Under the pieces are notes generated by a model, which saw only the letters and a list, made by a program, of their open reading frames with translations, made no database searches and was not told the origin of the DNA. Source: Nephrocerus scutellatus (Eukaryota > Arthropoda > Insecta > Diptera > Pipunculidae). Taken from it: a stretch of DNA of 64,000 nt. Positions within the stretch are counted from its first letter, which is position 1, and the number at the start of each line of letters is the position of its first letter. Position numbers and translations under genes: made by a program. Of this stretch, positions 32,819 to 46,353 are shown piece after piece. The stretch lies in the NCBI GenBank assembly GCA_947095585.1, contig OX352761.1, forward strand, positions 91,198,833-91,262,832. The letters are read 5' to 3'.

Positions 32819-33115
32819 TGCTATATAGCTTTCAACAAAAAAATAAAAATTACAACACAAACACATTGGATAGACCAGAAAATGGTTAACGTTAACAAAA
32901 AAAATTTTTTGTTAAGAAATATTTAACCAAATTTTTATTTATAATTCTCACTACCAGAGTCGACTTTTAAAAATTATATATGGATAAGTTGGCAAACACA
33001 TGAAACAAAAAATTTACCAAAATTTGGTTAGTTTTTGCTGTTGTTTTAATCAGCCGTTGCCACAAAAAATACCTAACTCATTTTGTTGAAAGCAATATAG
33101 CAAATATAGCATAAG
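32818..33115. mobile_element. Solo copy of the ~270-bp MITE unit
   Basis: Matches a monomer of the array at 26827-27650. It has CACATTGGATAGACCAGAAA, GGTTAACGTTAAC, ACCAGAGTCGAC (32953) and GTTGAAAGCAATATAGC, with inverted ends. It abuts the 32525-32818 hairpin element directly. Confidence 0.8.
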
Positions 33116-33132
33116 TAAAATGTAATGTAAAT

Positions 33133-34074
33133 TAGCGATGTGCAATGTCGGTACTTTGAGTAATCACGAGTATCCGTTACTTTTAATGTAAATACCAGTT
33201 ACTTTTTATTCGTTACAAAGTAATCACGCACTTTTTAAAGAAAAATTCAAAACAGTACGATTACCTACTAAACCATTTAATTATTACTCGTGAATTTGTA
33301 TGTATGGCTAACTCATATAACACTGTTGATTTTTCAATATACGTTCATTAAGAAAATATGTTTTTATTATACAAAAAGAAAAAAAAAATTATAATAATTA
33401 ATATAATTTAATTCATCTGATTAAGTCAAATAAAGTTCAAAAAATCAAGAAAGATAAAAGGAAATTGATTGGCATTCAAAAATATAACTTTTTCAAAATT
33501 TTTGTATTTAAAACGACAACGCCTGTCAGAAAATATTTGCCCACTTTTTAAAAATATTCTTTCTGAAGGCACAGAAGTTACCACTATTGAAACGTGATTT
33601 TTGGCTAGCAGTTGGTATACCAGCTCACTTGTTTGCCACCAGTGTAAGGGGTCTTTATCCCAGACTACATCCGGTTCTTCACAATATTGACGGACCTCAA
33701 TTGTTGCACAAGATTGTGGTGTTGAAATATAAATGCCGTGCAATTTGTGTTCTTCTCTAACAATAAAATGAAATAGCATACAAGCAGTATGAACTTGTGT
33801 ACTTTTTTGTCGTTTCTAGCGTAGTTCTATCTCTTTTTTTTATATATACGATTTTTATATATATACCTCTCCGTTTCACAACTGCACATGAAGACGAGAG
33901 AAAACGTCTGTATCTAATACTTACTCGCTTCACCTTGCATAATTTCCCATATACCACTAGTCACTTCACAAAACAATAACATAAATAACAGCCGTCCTGC
34001 TTATTTTTTCTCGCACGCCACAAAGGTAAATATTCGGTATTAAATACCGAATAGTTACTATCCGCACAACTCTA
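33133..34074 (-). mobile_element. Internally deleted hAT element with intact 8-bp TSD
   Basis: The ends TAGCGATGTGC (33133) and, inverted, TAGAGTTGTGC (34074) are hAT-type terminal inverted repeats. They are flanked on both sides by ATGTAAAT (33125-33132 and 34075-34082), a perfect 8-bp target-site duplication as expected for hAT. The 942-bp interior keeps the C-terminal end of the transposase (33426-33779, minus). At 33985-34026 it also contains one terminus of the MITE family seen at 3290-3520. The right TSD lies 100 bp before the DDX41 start codon. Confidence 0.85.
33426..33779 (-). pseudogene. hAT transposase C-terminal dimerisation fragment
   Basis: A 117-codon frame containing the hAT C-terminal dimerisation signature: DPLHWWQTSELVYQLLAK, then VSIVVTSVPSERIFLKSGQI and FSDRRCRFK. 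The catalytic DDE region and BED finger are absent, because only the last part of the transposase survives in this deleted element. Confidence 0.85.
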
Positions 34075-34112
34075 ATGTAAATGCTGTATCTTGTTGTGAG
34101 TCGTGAGTGTGA

Positions 34113-36101
<1,989 letters not shown>

Positions 36102-36619
36102 TTGCATTTTGTCGTTTTATTTCTACAACAATAATCTCTGTAGAAATATATATTTATGTTTTTGTTTAAGCAATATATAATTCCAGTTGTTTATAAATTC
36201 TTTAAAATTTTTATAAAAGCGAATTAAATATATTCTACATAGTATGCATAGAGTATATGACAGAGGCCCATATCAATTGAATCCTTGTTAAATTTTAAAG
36301 CGACCGGAAATTGCAAAACCTATTGTGATCAGAAAATTCGTTAGCATGAAAATGTTGCACCACTGCTCGTATTTCAAAAGAAAATCCATTAGCACGTTCC
36401 CTTGCGAAAAGGTTGCATCTGCGTTAAATACTATGAACTGTGAACCCCGTGAAGTAGAGTCGTCACCGGCGTTACCAATGTTACTCAAGACTTCGAGACC
36501 TACTTGATTGATGCTAAGATTGATGCCACCATTATCTGTTGTTGTTGAAGCAACTATGCAGATTCGTATTGGTCCAAACCTTGGGTTGTGGTCTTTGGGT
36601 TGCTGTCGGGACAATCTGG
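36102..36619. other. 3' flank of abs; no gene
   Basis: The first 150 bp presumably hold the abs 3' UTR. No canonical AATAAA is evident close to the stop. A 108-codon minus-strand frame at 36288-36614 has no recognisable family features and abuts the LINE relic, so it is not called. Confidence 0.4.
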
Positions 36620-38910
36620 GGTCAGAAATGCGGCTGCTTCGATGGGGTATATCCCCAGGGATAGCGGTGTGAGTGACATTTGATGGAACGGGCAGTTGAA
36701 TAGATGATCGTTGTTATGTGGTGATGCACCACAGTCTGGGCATTGATCGATGATGCTGTCACGTAAGCACCTTATAGTCCGCTGCGTCTAGAGGTGTGTA
36801 TGCAATAAACTGGTTTACCTCTTCGCGGTACATTCGGATTTCAGATCGGATTTACCTGGGAGGTGTGTTGAGGGTGAGCAGGTCCTGTTTTGGGTGATCG
36901 GGTCGGTGGCAGGCCAGTAGGAATTGTTGGGCGAGAAGCTCATTGTGCTCTTTCACTTTTAGCATTAGCATTCTTGGTGGAGCTGTTTCTCATGCGACGT
37001 GCAATGACAGCCAGTGACGATGCGTAGAGCAGCATTCTGACAGGTTTGCAGGTCTGCAATTGTGTGTGGCGAGGAGTCCAGATAGTTGAAGGACCGATCA
37101 GCCAATCGCTTGATATGTGGTACGAAGAGTTTCTTTGTCCTTACCCCATGTACTTCCCGCCGAGGATTTCCGGACTTTGTTACTGGTCATAACTCGTTTA
37201 TTGATATTTTTAGAATGAGTGAAAAATGTCAACAGATTGTCGAATTTAATTCACAAGATCTTTGGATGATTGGCTGTAGGGATTGTCCTGCCGTGTTTAA
37301 AGATGCCGAGCCATAGGTTGACTTCTTTGAAACAGGTGTGAAAAGTGTAGCGGACGATTTTTCTGGAGTCAGGATTAGATTTCGACTAGTAAGGAAATCT
37401 TCTAGTATAACGAGGTAGGCGTTGATGTTTCTGCAGATAATGGGGATATCCTTGCCCGAGGCAAGAATGGTGCAGTCGTCGGGGTACGATATCAATTTGA
37501 CTTCGGAGGTGCGGGGAGTTTCGCCATGTGGTCGTTGAAGAGGGTTGGTGAGAGGATTCTTTCTTGGGATATACCTTGCTTAACGGAATTTGACTTATGA
37601 TTTCCTGCCATTAAGGTAGTTGGCAAGCCATCGTTTCGTGGTGTTGGAGAGGTGTGAATCGAGGATGTCTTGGAGTAAGATGCCTAGGTCAGCGGTGTCG
37701 CATACCTTAGATAGGTCCAGTGCAACAAGGACAGTGCGATCACTGTGACGCTGTTGGTTAACCCTTGCGAGATGAGTGTTGTGATCTTCGAGAGGGCTGT
37801 GGTTGTGCTGCGCTGCTTGCGGAAGCCGTGTTGATATTCGGCTAACTGGAGTTTGGAGTGAAGCTGAGAAGAGAAATTGAACGATACGAGGATCCAATGC
37901 CCGTTTACCTGTCTTGAGTAGGGGAATAATTCTATCCACTTACCAAGGGTAATGATGTCCAATGTTTGAAGTGAAAAGTAAAAAATTTGTGTGAGGTAAG
38001 TGATTCCTGTTGAGCCTAGATGTTGACCATAATCGTTGCGATTCCACCCGGTCCAGTTGCTTAGACGGTTTTGCTCTGTGTATAGCTGATTCGACTTCGG
38101 AGGGAAGTAGAGTACGTGGGGTTTTTTCGTGGTCGAGGCTACATTGTGTTGGGAGTTCTATGAATTGGCGACAGAAAATTGAGGAACACTTCGTGGGGCA
38201 ATCTTGTTGTGTGCTGTTGAAGGTGATGGCGGTTAGGTCTCTACGTCTGGTAGTGTTTGAGAGCTCCTTGATGGTGGACCAAAGTTTCTTTGAGCCATTG
38301 TCGCAAGGTAGGTAGAGACTCTATCCATTTTGTGTTGGTTGACTAGGCGTTCAATCTCGCGATTATGTTGAACAATTCTGGTATTCGCGAGGTTGATGCT
38401 GCGATCACGTTCGTTAGCGATGTGGACTGCTTCGGGTGGGAAGTAAGGCCTTAGTATAGGGATTCTGCCAGGTGGAATAAATCTGGCAGCTGCTCTGACG
38501 ACGATCCGGCGGAAAATCCTTTCCCCTGAGTTTGCTTTGGTAGGGGGTGGTAGCTGTCCCAATTGTCCTTCGACAAACCTGGTTAAACCTGGCCGGTATG
38601 CCTTAGCGTAGTTGATAAAAGTGCGTTTATCAGCAGACACAAAGTCATCGGCTTTATCTACGGTGATGATGATCGGGATATGGTCGGAGTTTAACGCGAT
38701 ATCTGTTCTTCAGGGTGTACAGGCTAATAGGGAGGCGCTCACGATGCTGATGTCTAGGGAGCTGGAGCAGGTAGCACAGATCCTGGTGGTGGAATTTTCA
38801 TTGATGGTACCAAAGTTTGACTCGTACCGCGACGATCGTTCTTTAGATTAGAGTGCCAGCAGTCACGAAGGGCGTTATAATCCACTACAACCAGGCGGTA
38901 GCCGGAAGTG
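36620..38910 (-). pseudogene. Jockey-type LINE ORF2 relic
   Basis: On the minus strand, in order: the endonuclease-RT linker (38640-38233; SADKRTFINYAKAYRPG, then PPEAVHIANERDRSIN); RT fingers/palm (37960-37595; HGFRKQRSTTTAL in one frame, then TVLVALDLSKVCDTADLGIL and TKRWLANYLNGRKS in another); the catalytic box, here degenerated to SYPDDCTILASG (about 37490, YADD to YPDD); and, near 36700-36640, a C-terminal Cys/His knuckle (QCPDCGASPHNNDHLF). Several frameshifts and a lost stretch near 37500-37560 make it inactive. It abuts a piggyBac relic. Confidence 0.75.
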
Positions 38911-38919
38911 TAGCAGGCT

Positions 38920-39498
38920 TTTGGAGGAATATAAATTTATTTCTCGTCATTACTGATGATATAGAGCTAACTTCTAATTCGTGACTCCAGTACAATCGGC
39001 CTTTTGGTACTTTTATTACGCCCATTAATAAGTTAATTCAAAAGAACTTCAGTACTTTATCCTGTGTTGTATGTTTGAATGAAGTTCGACCTTTTTGAAT
39101 GGCATACATATTTGTAAACTGTGAAATTTGTTCATACAATCCGCTGTTAATATATTTGTTAAATATTTTAAATGGAATGGAGAAGCTGGAATTTGATCAT
39201 ATGCTGTAAGTTCAATTTACGTTGGCTTAAATGGTTGTCGTTTCCATGTAATGTCTTTTTTATCGGTTATTTTAAAGGAGCTTTGTTCATCAATAAACTC
39301 AATTCCATCAATAGGAAATTGATTGGCATTAAATTCACAGCCTAAGTTCATCAATGCCATATCATTTGACTCATTTCCAGTTTCTTTGTCATTAACACTT
39401 AATACTTCTAATGCATTATGACCTTTACATTGAGAAACTTCTTTAATGGCACTATCTTCTACATTTTCTTCTAGTTCAAAATCGAAAGCATCCGCCAT
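38920..39498 (-). pseudogene. piggyBac-type transposase N-terminal relic
   Basis: Starts with an acidic leader (FDFELEENVEDSAIKEV) and ITWKRQPFKP, as in the WxxxPF segment before the piggyBac DDE domain. After a stop it continues, in the same direction, with pieces reading FHLKYLTNIL, then CMNKFHSLQIC, then KYQKADCTGV, then a SRNxFxxI-like end. That order fits piggyBac transposases (FxxxFxxEIxxxIVxxTNxYA, then GxxKLPxxRxYW, then MSRNRF). It is riddled with stops and cut off by the LINE at 38910. The assignment is by motif order, not by a strong block. Confidence 0.5.
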
Positions 39499-39539
39499 AA
39501 TAAGGTCTGCTGCTTTCTGTGGAGTGTAATGTCGAGTTT

Positions 39540-39832
39540 TTTTTTAAAAAAAATCTGTCGTAGAGTGCTTTTTTAGCTGTCAAGTTGTTCGTTTATTCCA
39601 AAAAACCAATCTACGGTAGATTGGATTTCCCCTCAAACAGATCTTGATATTTTGGGAGATTTACCCCTCTTTTACTAACACCAACAACTGATGTCATTTG
39701 GTTTAGGTAAAACACATCACACACACATGCAACAAAACAATGTAAACAAAAGATTCTCGGCTTTCGTGTTCGTTTTTTCGAGAAAAAATCTACGCTCAAC
39801 CGCAGATTGCTAAAACAAAAAAAAACTCGACA
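39540..39832. mobile_element. TGTCGAG-type MITE, copy 2
   Basis: Ends TGTCGAGTTTTTTTT and AAAAAACTCGACA, flanked by TAA on both sides (TWA duplication, PIF/Harbinger type). It is nearly identical to 31761-32033 except for extra sequence around 39679-39722. It lies just upstream of the piggyBac relic's start. Confidence 0.85.
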
Positions 39833-39956
39833 TAATATTCGGCTCGACTCGACATTTTTCTAAAAATCGAAGTGTTAATTTTGCAACCGTCTAGTTGATT
39901 TGGCAATAAACGTGTACATGTCAACGTATGTTGCCATTTTGGAGAATTTAGACTAT

Positions 39957-40190
39957 AGCCGTGTGAGACAAAGTGAGCGGGCCGACTGTAGTTAAATTAA
40001 AGTTGTGATTTGCCAGAAGAGATTCACACTACCGAATGTTATATAGGTATTTTATAGTAACATGGGAAATGTTATCTATAGCATTATGGTAACACTGAAA
40101 AATATACTACTTATCTCGTCCGGCTATCAACAATTGCTATTTAACAGCCGTCCTGCTCATTTTTTATCGCACACCACAAATGTAAATAAG
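39957..40190. mobile_element. MITE, second copy of the 3290-3520 family
   Basis: Reverse orientation relative to 3290-3520. It begins GTGTGAGACAAAGTGAGCGG and ends CCTGCTCATTTTTTATCGCA, CCACAAATGTAAAT. The interior shares GCCAGAAGAGATTCACAC, AACATGGGAAATGTTATCTA and CATTATGGTAACA. The outermost left end is eroded. Confidence 0.75.
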
Positions 40191-40576
40191 CGTTACACTT
40201 GAGTGTATTTGGCAACATTTGTTGCCATTATAAAAAAAACATTTTTTATGTTATAAAATAATTATATGGGTTAAATTTGTTATTAAATTATATTTATAAT
40301 TAACCAATAACAATAAATAAAAATAATTTTCTTAAATAAAATAATTCTTATTAGATAAATAACTTACTGTTGTGCACGAACACGAACACAACAACCACAT
40401 CTAATCTGTCGTTATTTATATTTGGCGGGAAAATTTGACAAGTTATTGCTATTGAATATTAATGGAAGAGATAAATCTATAATGATATAAGAAATGGAGG
40501 TGTGGGCAAAACACGACTTTATTTTCGGACGTGGCCGGAATCTTCAGTAAATGTAAATATATTAAATGCTTTTATT

Positions 40577-41403
40577 AAATTCTCTATATTAACTTCACTT
40601 GCCCGCGTGTTTGTGGGTTTGTGGGCTTGTGGGTTTGTGGGTTTGTGGATTTGTGATGGATTCTTGCGATCAATTCCCCACTTCCTACAGCCCAATTTTA
40701 TTGAAATTTGGCACACATGTGTATTTCCAGAGACAACACTTTCTATTAAATTTTGAGGCCCCTCGGGCTGCGGGGTCGGGGGGCTCCCATACAAAATTTT
40801 TAAAAAAAACCCGATTTTCTTCAAATTTTACACACATGTGTATACCCAATAACACATGATCGGGTCCCGGGTTCGGCCGCAAGGCCCTTATACATTTTTT
40901 AAATATCTATACTGGCATCAGATATTCGTCGCCCTTTATGGACTGTGTGCGATGTATGCTGCGCAGTCGGCTCCGCTGCATGGTTTTGGTGGTAGAGAGA
41001 GAGAAATCTTAGCTCACGCACAAATGAACCCAGCAAATGAAACGAGACATAAATGTTTTATGCTTAATTCAACTTACATTTTTATTTACTGAATTTTATT
41101 TTTATTGATGTCGTTTTTTGTTGTCGATATCAACTTACAGATAGAACAACAAGTTTTCGCAATATTGTGTCATTTCTCGTTTTCATAAATTAGTTCAGAG
41201 CAGTCAAAGAGTTCTCAAGATAAATGTTCGTGTTTCTTATTTGCTCAGAATAAAATGATCTGAGCATTTTCAATTTTAACATCTGATGAAAAATGTCTGT
41301 TTCGATGATTTTCTCCTACAATAAAAAAAATGGCCCAGGATCGAGGGGCTCCCATATCAATTTCTGCGATTAGAGAATTTAGATGAAAAATTTTAATTTT
41401 TTT
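40577..41403 (+). mobile_element. Helentron/DINE-like element, long form
   Basis: Has the 5' terminus AAATTCTCTATATTAACTTC, a GTGGGTTT microsatellite (about 40606-40660), two internal units, and the same ~450-bp unique core as 4376-5268, including GAGAGAGAGA, a GTTGTCGATATCAACTTAC block and GGCCCAGGATCGAGGGG. TAGAGAATTT lies at 41371-41380. The 3' tail is cut at about 41403, where the CR1-like LINE begins. Confidence 0.8.
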
Positions 41404-41717
41404 GTTTAAATTTCATTTTCATTTCATTTCATTTCATTTCATTTATTTAATTTTTATACAATGCAACAACTAGGTCGCTTCATGGAATTACATTATAATT
41501 ACACTGCATAAACAGCAGTTTACATTTAGTTAGCTACATTGGTTGAATATTAATCTTAATCATAACTATATATATATATTTTTTTTTTTACAACAATTTT
41601 GTCATTTATAATAAAACAAAAATATATATAATATATAAATATATATATATATTTATAATAATAATAGTAATTATAATTATAATTACTGTCTTTTATTACG
41701 CACACAATGTTCACCGA

Positions 41718-44369
41718 CTATTCAGAAATCTCACACATTTCTAAATCGAGGTCCCATCCAGGAATATTTTTAATATTTGTTGGAATCGATTTCCATAATC
41801 TAGCACCTTTTCTCAAAAATGCGCCTTCCATATAATGAGTATAAGCCCTTGGTAAAATTACATTTTGAGTCCGTGAAGATTGCGCGAAAATTAGTTTGTC
41901 ATACAAATATTTTGGTTGACGGTTAATAATAATTTTATGAAACATAGTCAATATTCTAAGTTTAAAATAATTGTCCAAAAAACATCCAAAGATTTTATTG
42001 TAATATGGTGTTAATCTATCCCTTCGTTTCAATGCAAAAACATATCTTAGACATGATTTAAAATCTCTTTTAATCTTGAATAATAAATTAAAAGTCAGCT
42101 CCGAGAATACCACATCACAATATAAGAGTTTATTCAGAATTAGTGATTTCACCAATAATAATCGCACCTTCATTGGAGTAAATGTTGCATTCCTCCAAAG
42201 TGTTCTCAATCCATAATACATTCTCTGTATAATTGCGTTTACATGGGCAGACCAATTAAGGGTACTTTTTAATGTTAGCCCCAAATTTTTAACTGTATCT
42301 CTAAAGGGCACAAAATCTTGACCAATTTGAAATCGTACAACTGAGAGGTCATTAGTGATTTGGTTCCGCCTTGATGCGAATATAATGGCCTGTGTCTTCT
42401 TCGAATTTATTAAGAGATGATTGTTTTCCGACCATGCTATAATGCTATTAATGTCTCTATTCATAAGGGAAATTGTATCATTAATAGCTGACAGTCTATC
42501 TCCCCCCCCACATCTACCTCACAAAAGATTTGATGATCATCTGCAAAAAGATGATATTTAGAATGCTGTATTACATTCCCGATGTCGTTAATGTACATTG
42601 AAAATATGAACGGACCCAATATTGAACCTTGTGGTACTCCAGCAGGGAGAGTCAAGTAAGTAGATGTATTTCCATTAACATCGACAAATTGTAAGCGACC
42701 TGTTAGATAAGATAATATTAGATCTGAAGCATTAATAGAAAAATTGAATTCAATTTGCATTTTATTATAAAATTTATTGAAAGATATAGAGTTGAAAGCT
42801 TTACTGAAATCTAGTAGACATAAAGCAACACAATTACCCTTATCTAAACTTTCTCTTATAAAATCTGTTACATCGGTCACAACTGTTGTGGTGCTATGCA
42901 TTGTCTTGAAGCCGGACTCTAGTGGGGTCATTAAATCATTAATATTAAGATATTGTTTAATCTGTTCCGAAACAATTTTTTCAAAAACTTTTGGTAGTAC
43001 TGGCAATTGAGTAATGGGCCTTACTTCAGTTGGTGATTGAGGATCTTTAACCTTAGGTAATCCTATAACTTTGCTAACTTTCCATATCTTAGGATAATAG
43101 TTACACCCAAGAATTTTGTTAAATAAATACACTAAGTGAGATATAATAAATAGTTTAACAAAATTAAGAGGCAAACTGTCAGCACCTATTGCATTTGAGG
43201 TGATAGAGATAATTGCTTTGGAAATGTCATTATTTGAAACAGAAGTAAATTTGAATTTATTTTCTGTATCGATAACAGTTCTAGTTGGAACTTGATAATT
43301 AGAATTCATCATAGCTTGCCTCATATTGCTGATTCCTACTGGTAATTTGACGAACTCCTCATTAAGTTCATCAGGAGAGAATTTTAGGACACTCGCAATA
43401 GAGTCTTTTGTTTTAAAACCTTGTTTTTCTAGATTCTTCCATAAAGTTTTAGTATCAAAATTTGGGTTCAGTTTGTTAAGTAAATACCTCCATTTAGCAC
43501 TTCTTACCATCTTATTAAGTTCTTTTTCATAACTCTTGTAAATTACCTTGTCATCGTCTGAACGTATTCTTCTCCATTTATATTTAGCAATGTCAAGTAC
43601 TTGTTTCTTATTCTTGATCGTATGACTAAACCAGGGAATCGGTTTATAGCTTATCTTTATCAGTTTGTAAGGAGCATGTTGACGCAGTAAGTCATATATA
43701 TTCTTATACAAGAAGTCAAACTTACCATCAATTGTGTCAATCTCACTCATGGGGTCCCAGTTTAAGTTAAGTATATCATTGTGGAGTTCTGTTACATTAA
43801 TATTTTTATAATCACGAATTAAGAAGAATTCATCATGTACTTGAGCCGGAATATCAAAATTAATCGAAATAAGATCGTGATCAGTGAACGGTTTTTGGTA
43901 AAAATTAGATGTATTTGCAGGAATATTTGAAACAATAATGTCCAAAAGCCTGCTAGTTGTATCACTAACTCTTGTTGGACGCAACGATCTTTGATTGGTT
44001 TATGAAAAACTCTAAAGCTAGGTATTCTAAGTTAACTGAGGAGCCTTTAGATTGCACCTTGACACGATGCTGCTTAGCAAAGTTTTTGCGCACGTAGAAC
44101 GCAACTCCACCAGCTCTTCTACCCACTCTATCATCTCTAAACAATTTATACCCATCAATTTCCACACTCCTATTCGTATGCGACCCTTTAAGGTGAGATT
44201 CTGATACCCCAATAAAATGATAAAAAATTCTGCCAAATTCCATTCTTAATTTATCAATTTTTGCTGGAATGCTTCGTGCATTAATATGACAAACTTTAAA
44301 GCAATTCATTTTAATTGAAGATGTGCTAGTGAATATGTTATTATTACGTAAAACCATATGAGGCATCAA
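41718..44369 (-). pseudogene. CR1-like LINE ORF2: endonuclease-RT, two lesions
   Basis: Reading from 44369: the AP-endonuclease N-terminus (KVCHINARSIPAKIDKLR, FIGVSESHL, RAGGVAFYVRKNF), then a jump near 43980 where the middle of the endonuclease is deleted. It continues with SRLLDIIVSN and FTDHDLISINF (end of endonuclease). The RT follows: VRPITQLPVLPKVFEKI, ALCLLDFSKAFNSI, LPAGVPQGSILGPFIFSMYI and catalytic FADD (about 42535). A frameshift occurs at a run of eight C/G (42502-42509), after which MNRDINSIIAWSENN, LGLTLKSTLNWSAHV and the thumb region continue to a stop at 41718. Apart from the deletion and the homopolymer shift the frame is open for over 700 codons, so the insertion is probably young. 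Confidence 0.85.
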
Positions 44370-44603
44370 AAATTTTCAGAAAAAGTGTGCAAGAAATCTG
44401 ACAGTCAGTAAAATCAGTGTGCTTAGAAAGAGGAAAAATTATATTAAATATTTGAAATATAAAATAAGACTTACTAACTAAATTTGCAAGATTCATTTTC
44501 AATTTGATGGTGAACAACTGTAAGAAGTTGAAGTTGAAATATCTTTATTTGTTATTTAATTTAATTATTTAATTTAATTTAATACCTTTTGCTATGTTAA
44601 CTA

Positions 44604-45498
44604 TTACAGTGTCAGATGATTAAGCTCATCCAAAGTTTTTATAATTTTAGGTTCATCATGATCCATCATGTGGATAACCACCATCCCTCGACGAATGGTC
44701 ACCTTAGATATCTTCCTGGATTTTTGCAGCAATTTAGCTTTCGTTAGAATAGTATGTATATGTTTTGGTAGGTATTCGTTAATATAAATCCTTGCTTCTG
44801 GCAACACTGGATCAATGCATGTTATTAGCAGTTGGTTATTCTTCAAGTGTTTTAAATATGCTGACATAAACTGGTTCCGCTTCAGCTGTTTGAAGAAGTA
44901 TATCATAATAGCAGATGTTCTGGCACCACTTCCTTTTTTTGGAAAGTTAACCACATTTTCGACATCATTAATATGAAAATCTTACAACCCCAGCTTTACT
45001 GCAATTCTCATAATAAAAACATGGTCCCAAGTCGTGATCGTATCCGGAATGCCATTTAACATAAGAACCTTATATCGCCATTCGCCATTGATCTATTTGG
45101 CTCTCCAATTTTGTTATTCGATCACTCAATTTAGCCGTTTCTGCAGCAAACTCCTCTCTTATTTCTGTTTTGATTTTATCACAGTAACCCGTTATTTTAG
45201 GCCAGATTTCTTCAAGCTTTTTTGACACCCATTTCTCAATTTCATCTTCAGGAACATTTCTCACTACTGCACTTTCTTTAATTAGTCTTGTCACTACCCC
45301 TTGGATATTACTGCTTTTAATGCATTCCATGCAAAACCACCTGACTTTGGATTTAAGATGTTCGAATCCGACATCTGTTGTTACACCGACACATTCAGCA
45401 TGAAACCACTTATGGCATCCATCACAATTAAGCCAATTTATATTTTTTTTCAACGTGAGCGGCGAGGATTTCATACATATATTGCATATATCAGCCAT
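44604..45498 (-). pseudogene. CR1-like LINE ORF1 with PHD finger, frameshifted
   Basis: The first part (45498-45070, 142 codons) begins with a PHD-type zinc finger (CNICMKSS, then NCDGCHKWFHAECVG, then WFCMEC) followed by a coiled-coil-like helix (EIREEFAAETAKLSDRITKLE). After a short gap with frame changes it resumes at 44954-44604 with a Lys-rich, RNA-binding-like C-terminal domain (FMSAYLKHLKNN, LPKHIHTILTKAKLL, KISKVTIRRGMV). ORF1 proteins of this type bind element RNA, and the PHD finger is thought to influence targeting or dimerisation. Confidence 0.75.
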
Positions 45499-45910
45499 TA
45501 TGTAATGAGATTAGTAGTTGTATACAACAAGGGAGTCAGTCGAACTAATAATTTATTAGAATGAGGATATATTTGTATGATAACATTAGAATAACTCGAA
45601 TATTTCATTGCATTTAGTTATTTTTGGTTATAATTTGTTAATATAAGCAGCATCCCAACTTCTCACATTCGTTAATTAATAATACATTTAAATTAGTTTA
45701 TTTTTATTCAATTTAAATATTAGTTGAAAAGAATAATTGTACACCAGACAAAAAGGTTTCTTTTTGGCTCAAAACATTTTCTTTGTTTAAAGCCATAAAA
45801 GGCATTTTCCTTGTTTTGTTTTTTATGTTTTTGTTTTTTATAATTTTGTTTAGAGACGCTGCTAGATGATCTTTTTGTTCTTTTGAATTTATAATGTTTT
45901 CATACTTTGT

Positions 45911-46215
45911 CCCAGCAAAAGTTGTCGAGAACAGATATCTTATTCACGATGTTATTTAGGTTTTTTGATTTTGTTTTGTATAATCTTGTTTTGTTTAGAG
46001 CCGCTGTTTTTCCCAGCAAAAGTTCCAAAGAAACGGATATTTTTTTATGCACAACGGCACGTACAGTAGGCACTTTTGTTTTTTTTATTAATAATTGTTG
46101 TTTTTCGTACTTTTACCCAGCAAAAGTTGTCGAGAAACATATTTTTATGCACTTGTTTGTTTTTTATCAATATTTATTGTTTTTCGTACCTTTTCCCAGT
46201 AAAAGTTATCGAGAA
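45911..46215. repeat. Degenerate tandem repeat with CCCAGCAAAAGTT motif
   Basis: CCCAG(C/T)AAAAGTT occurs at about 45911, 46012, 46116 and 46195, spaced 101, 104 and 79 bp. Each is followed by (G)TCGAGAAAC or a variant, then an ATATTTT-type stretch and TTTTTGT-rich sequence. Confidence 0.65.
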
Positions 46216-46353
46216 ACTAATATTTTATTCACAATGTTATTTATATTTTATTATTTTGATTTTTATAATTTGGTGATTTTGTGTTGTTTAGAGCTGTTTT
46301 TTCATTTATATTATATTATTTTCCAGAATCCGTTAATGATGATTTCGAACGAA

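Larger units (their letters stand above)
41405..45560 (-). mobile_element. Near-complete CR1-like LINE (~4.1 kb)
   Basis: Minus-strand non-LTR retrotransposon. It has ORF1 with a PHD finger (45498-44604), ORF2 with endonuclease and reverse transcriptase (44369-41718), an AT-rich 3' UTR, and a 3' end of tandem AAATG pentamers (41412-41450 on the plus strand as CATTT). PHD-type ORF1 plus a short 3' microsatellite is typical of the CR1 group. The 5' boundary is approximate. Its 3' end abuts the truncated tail of the Helentron-like copy at 40577. Confidence 0.8.

Noticed and set aside
36288..36614. 108-codon minus-strand ORF downstream of abs
   Set aside because: It does not match the Jockey LINE C-terminus, which begins further right, and has no domain or codon signature of a gene.
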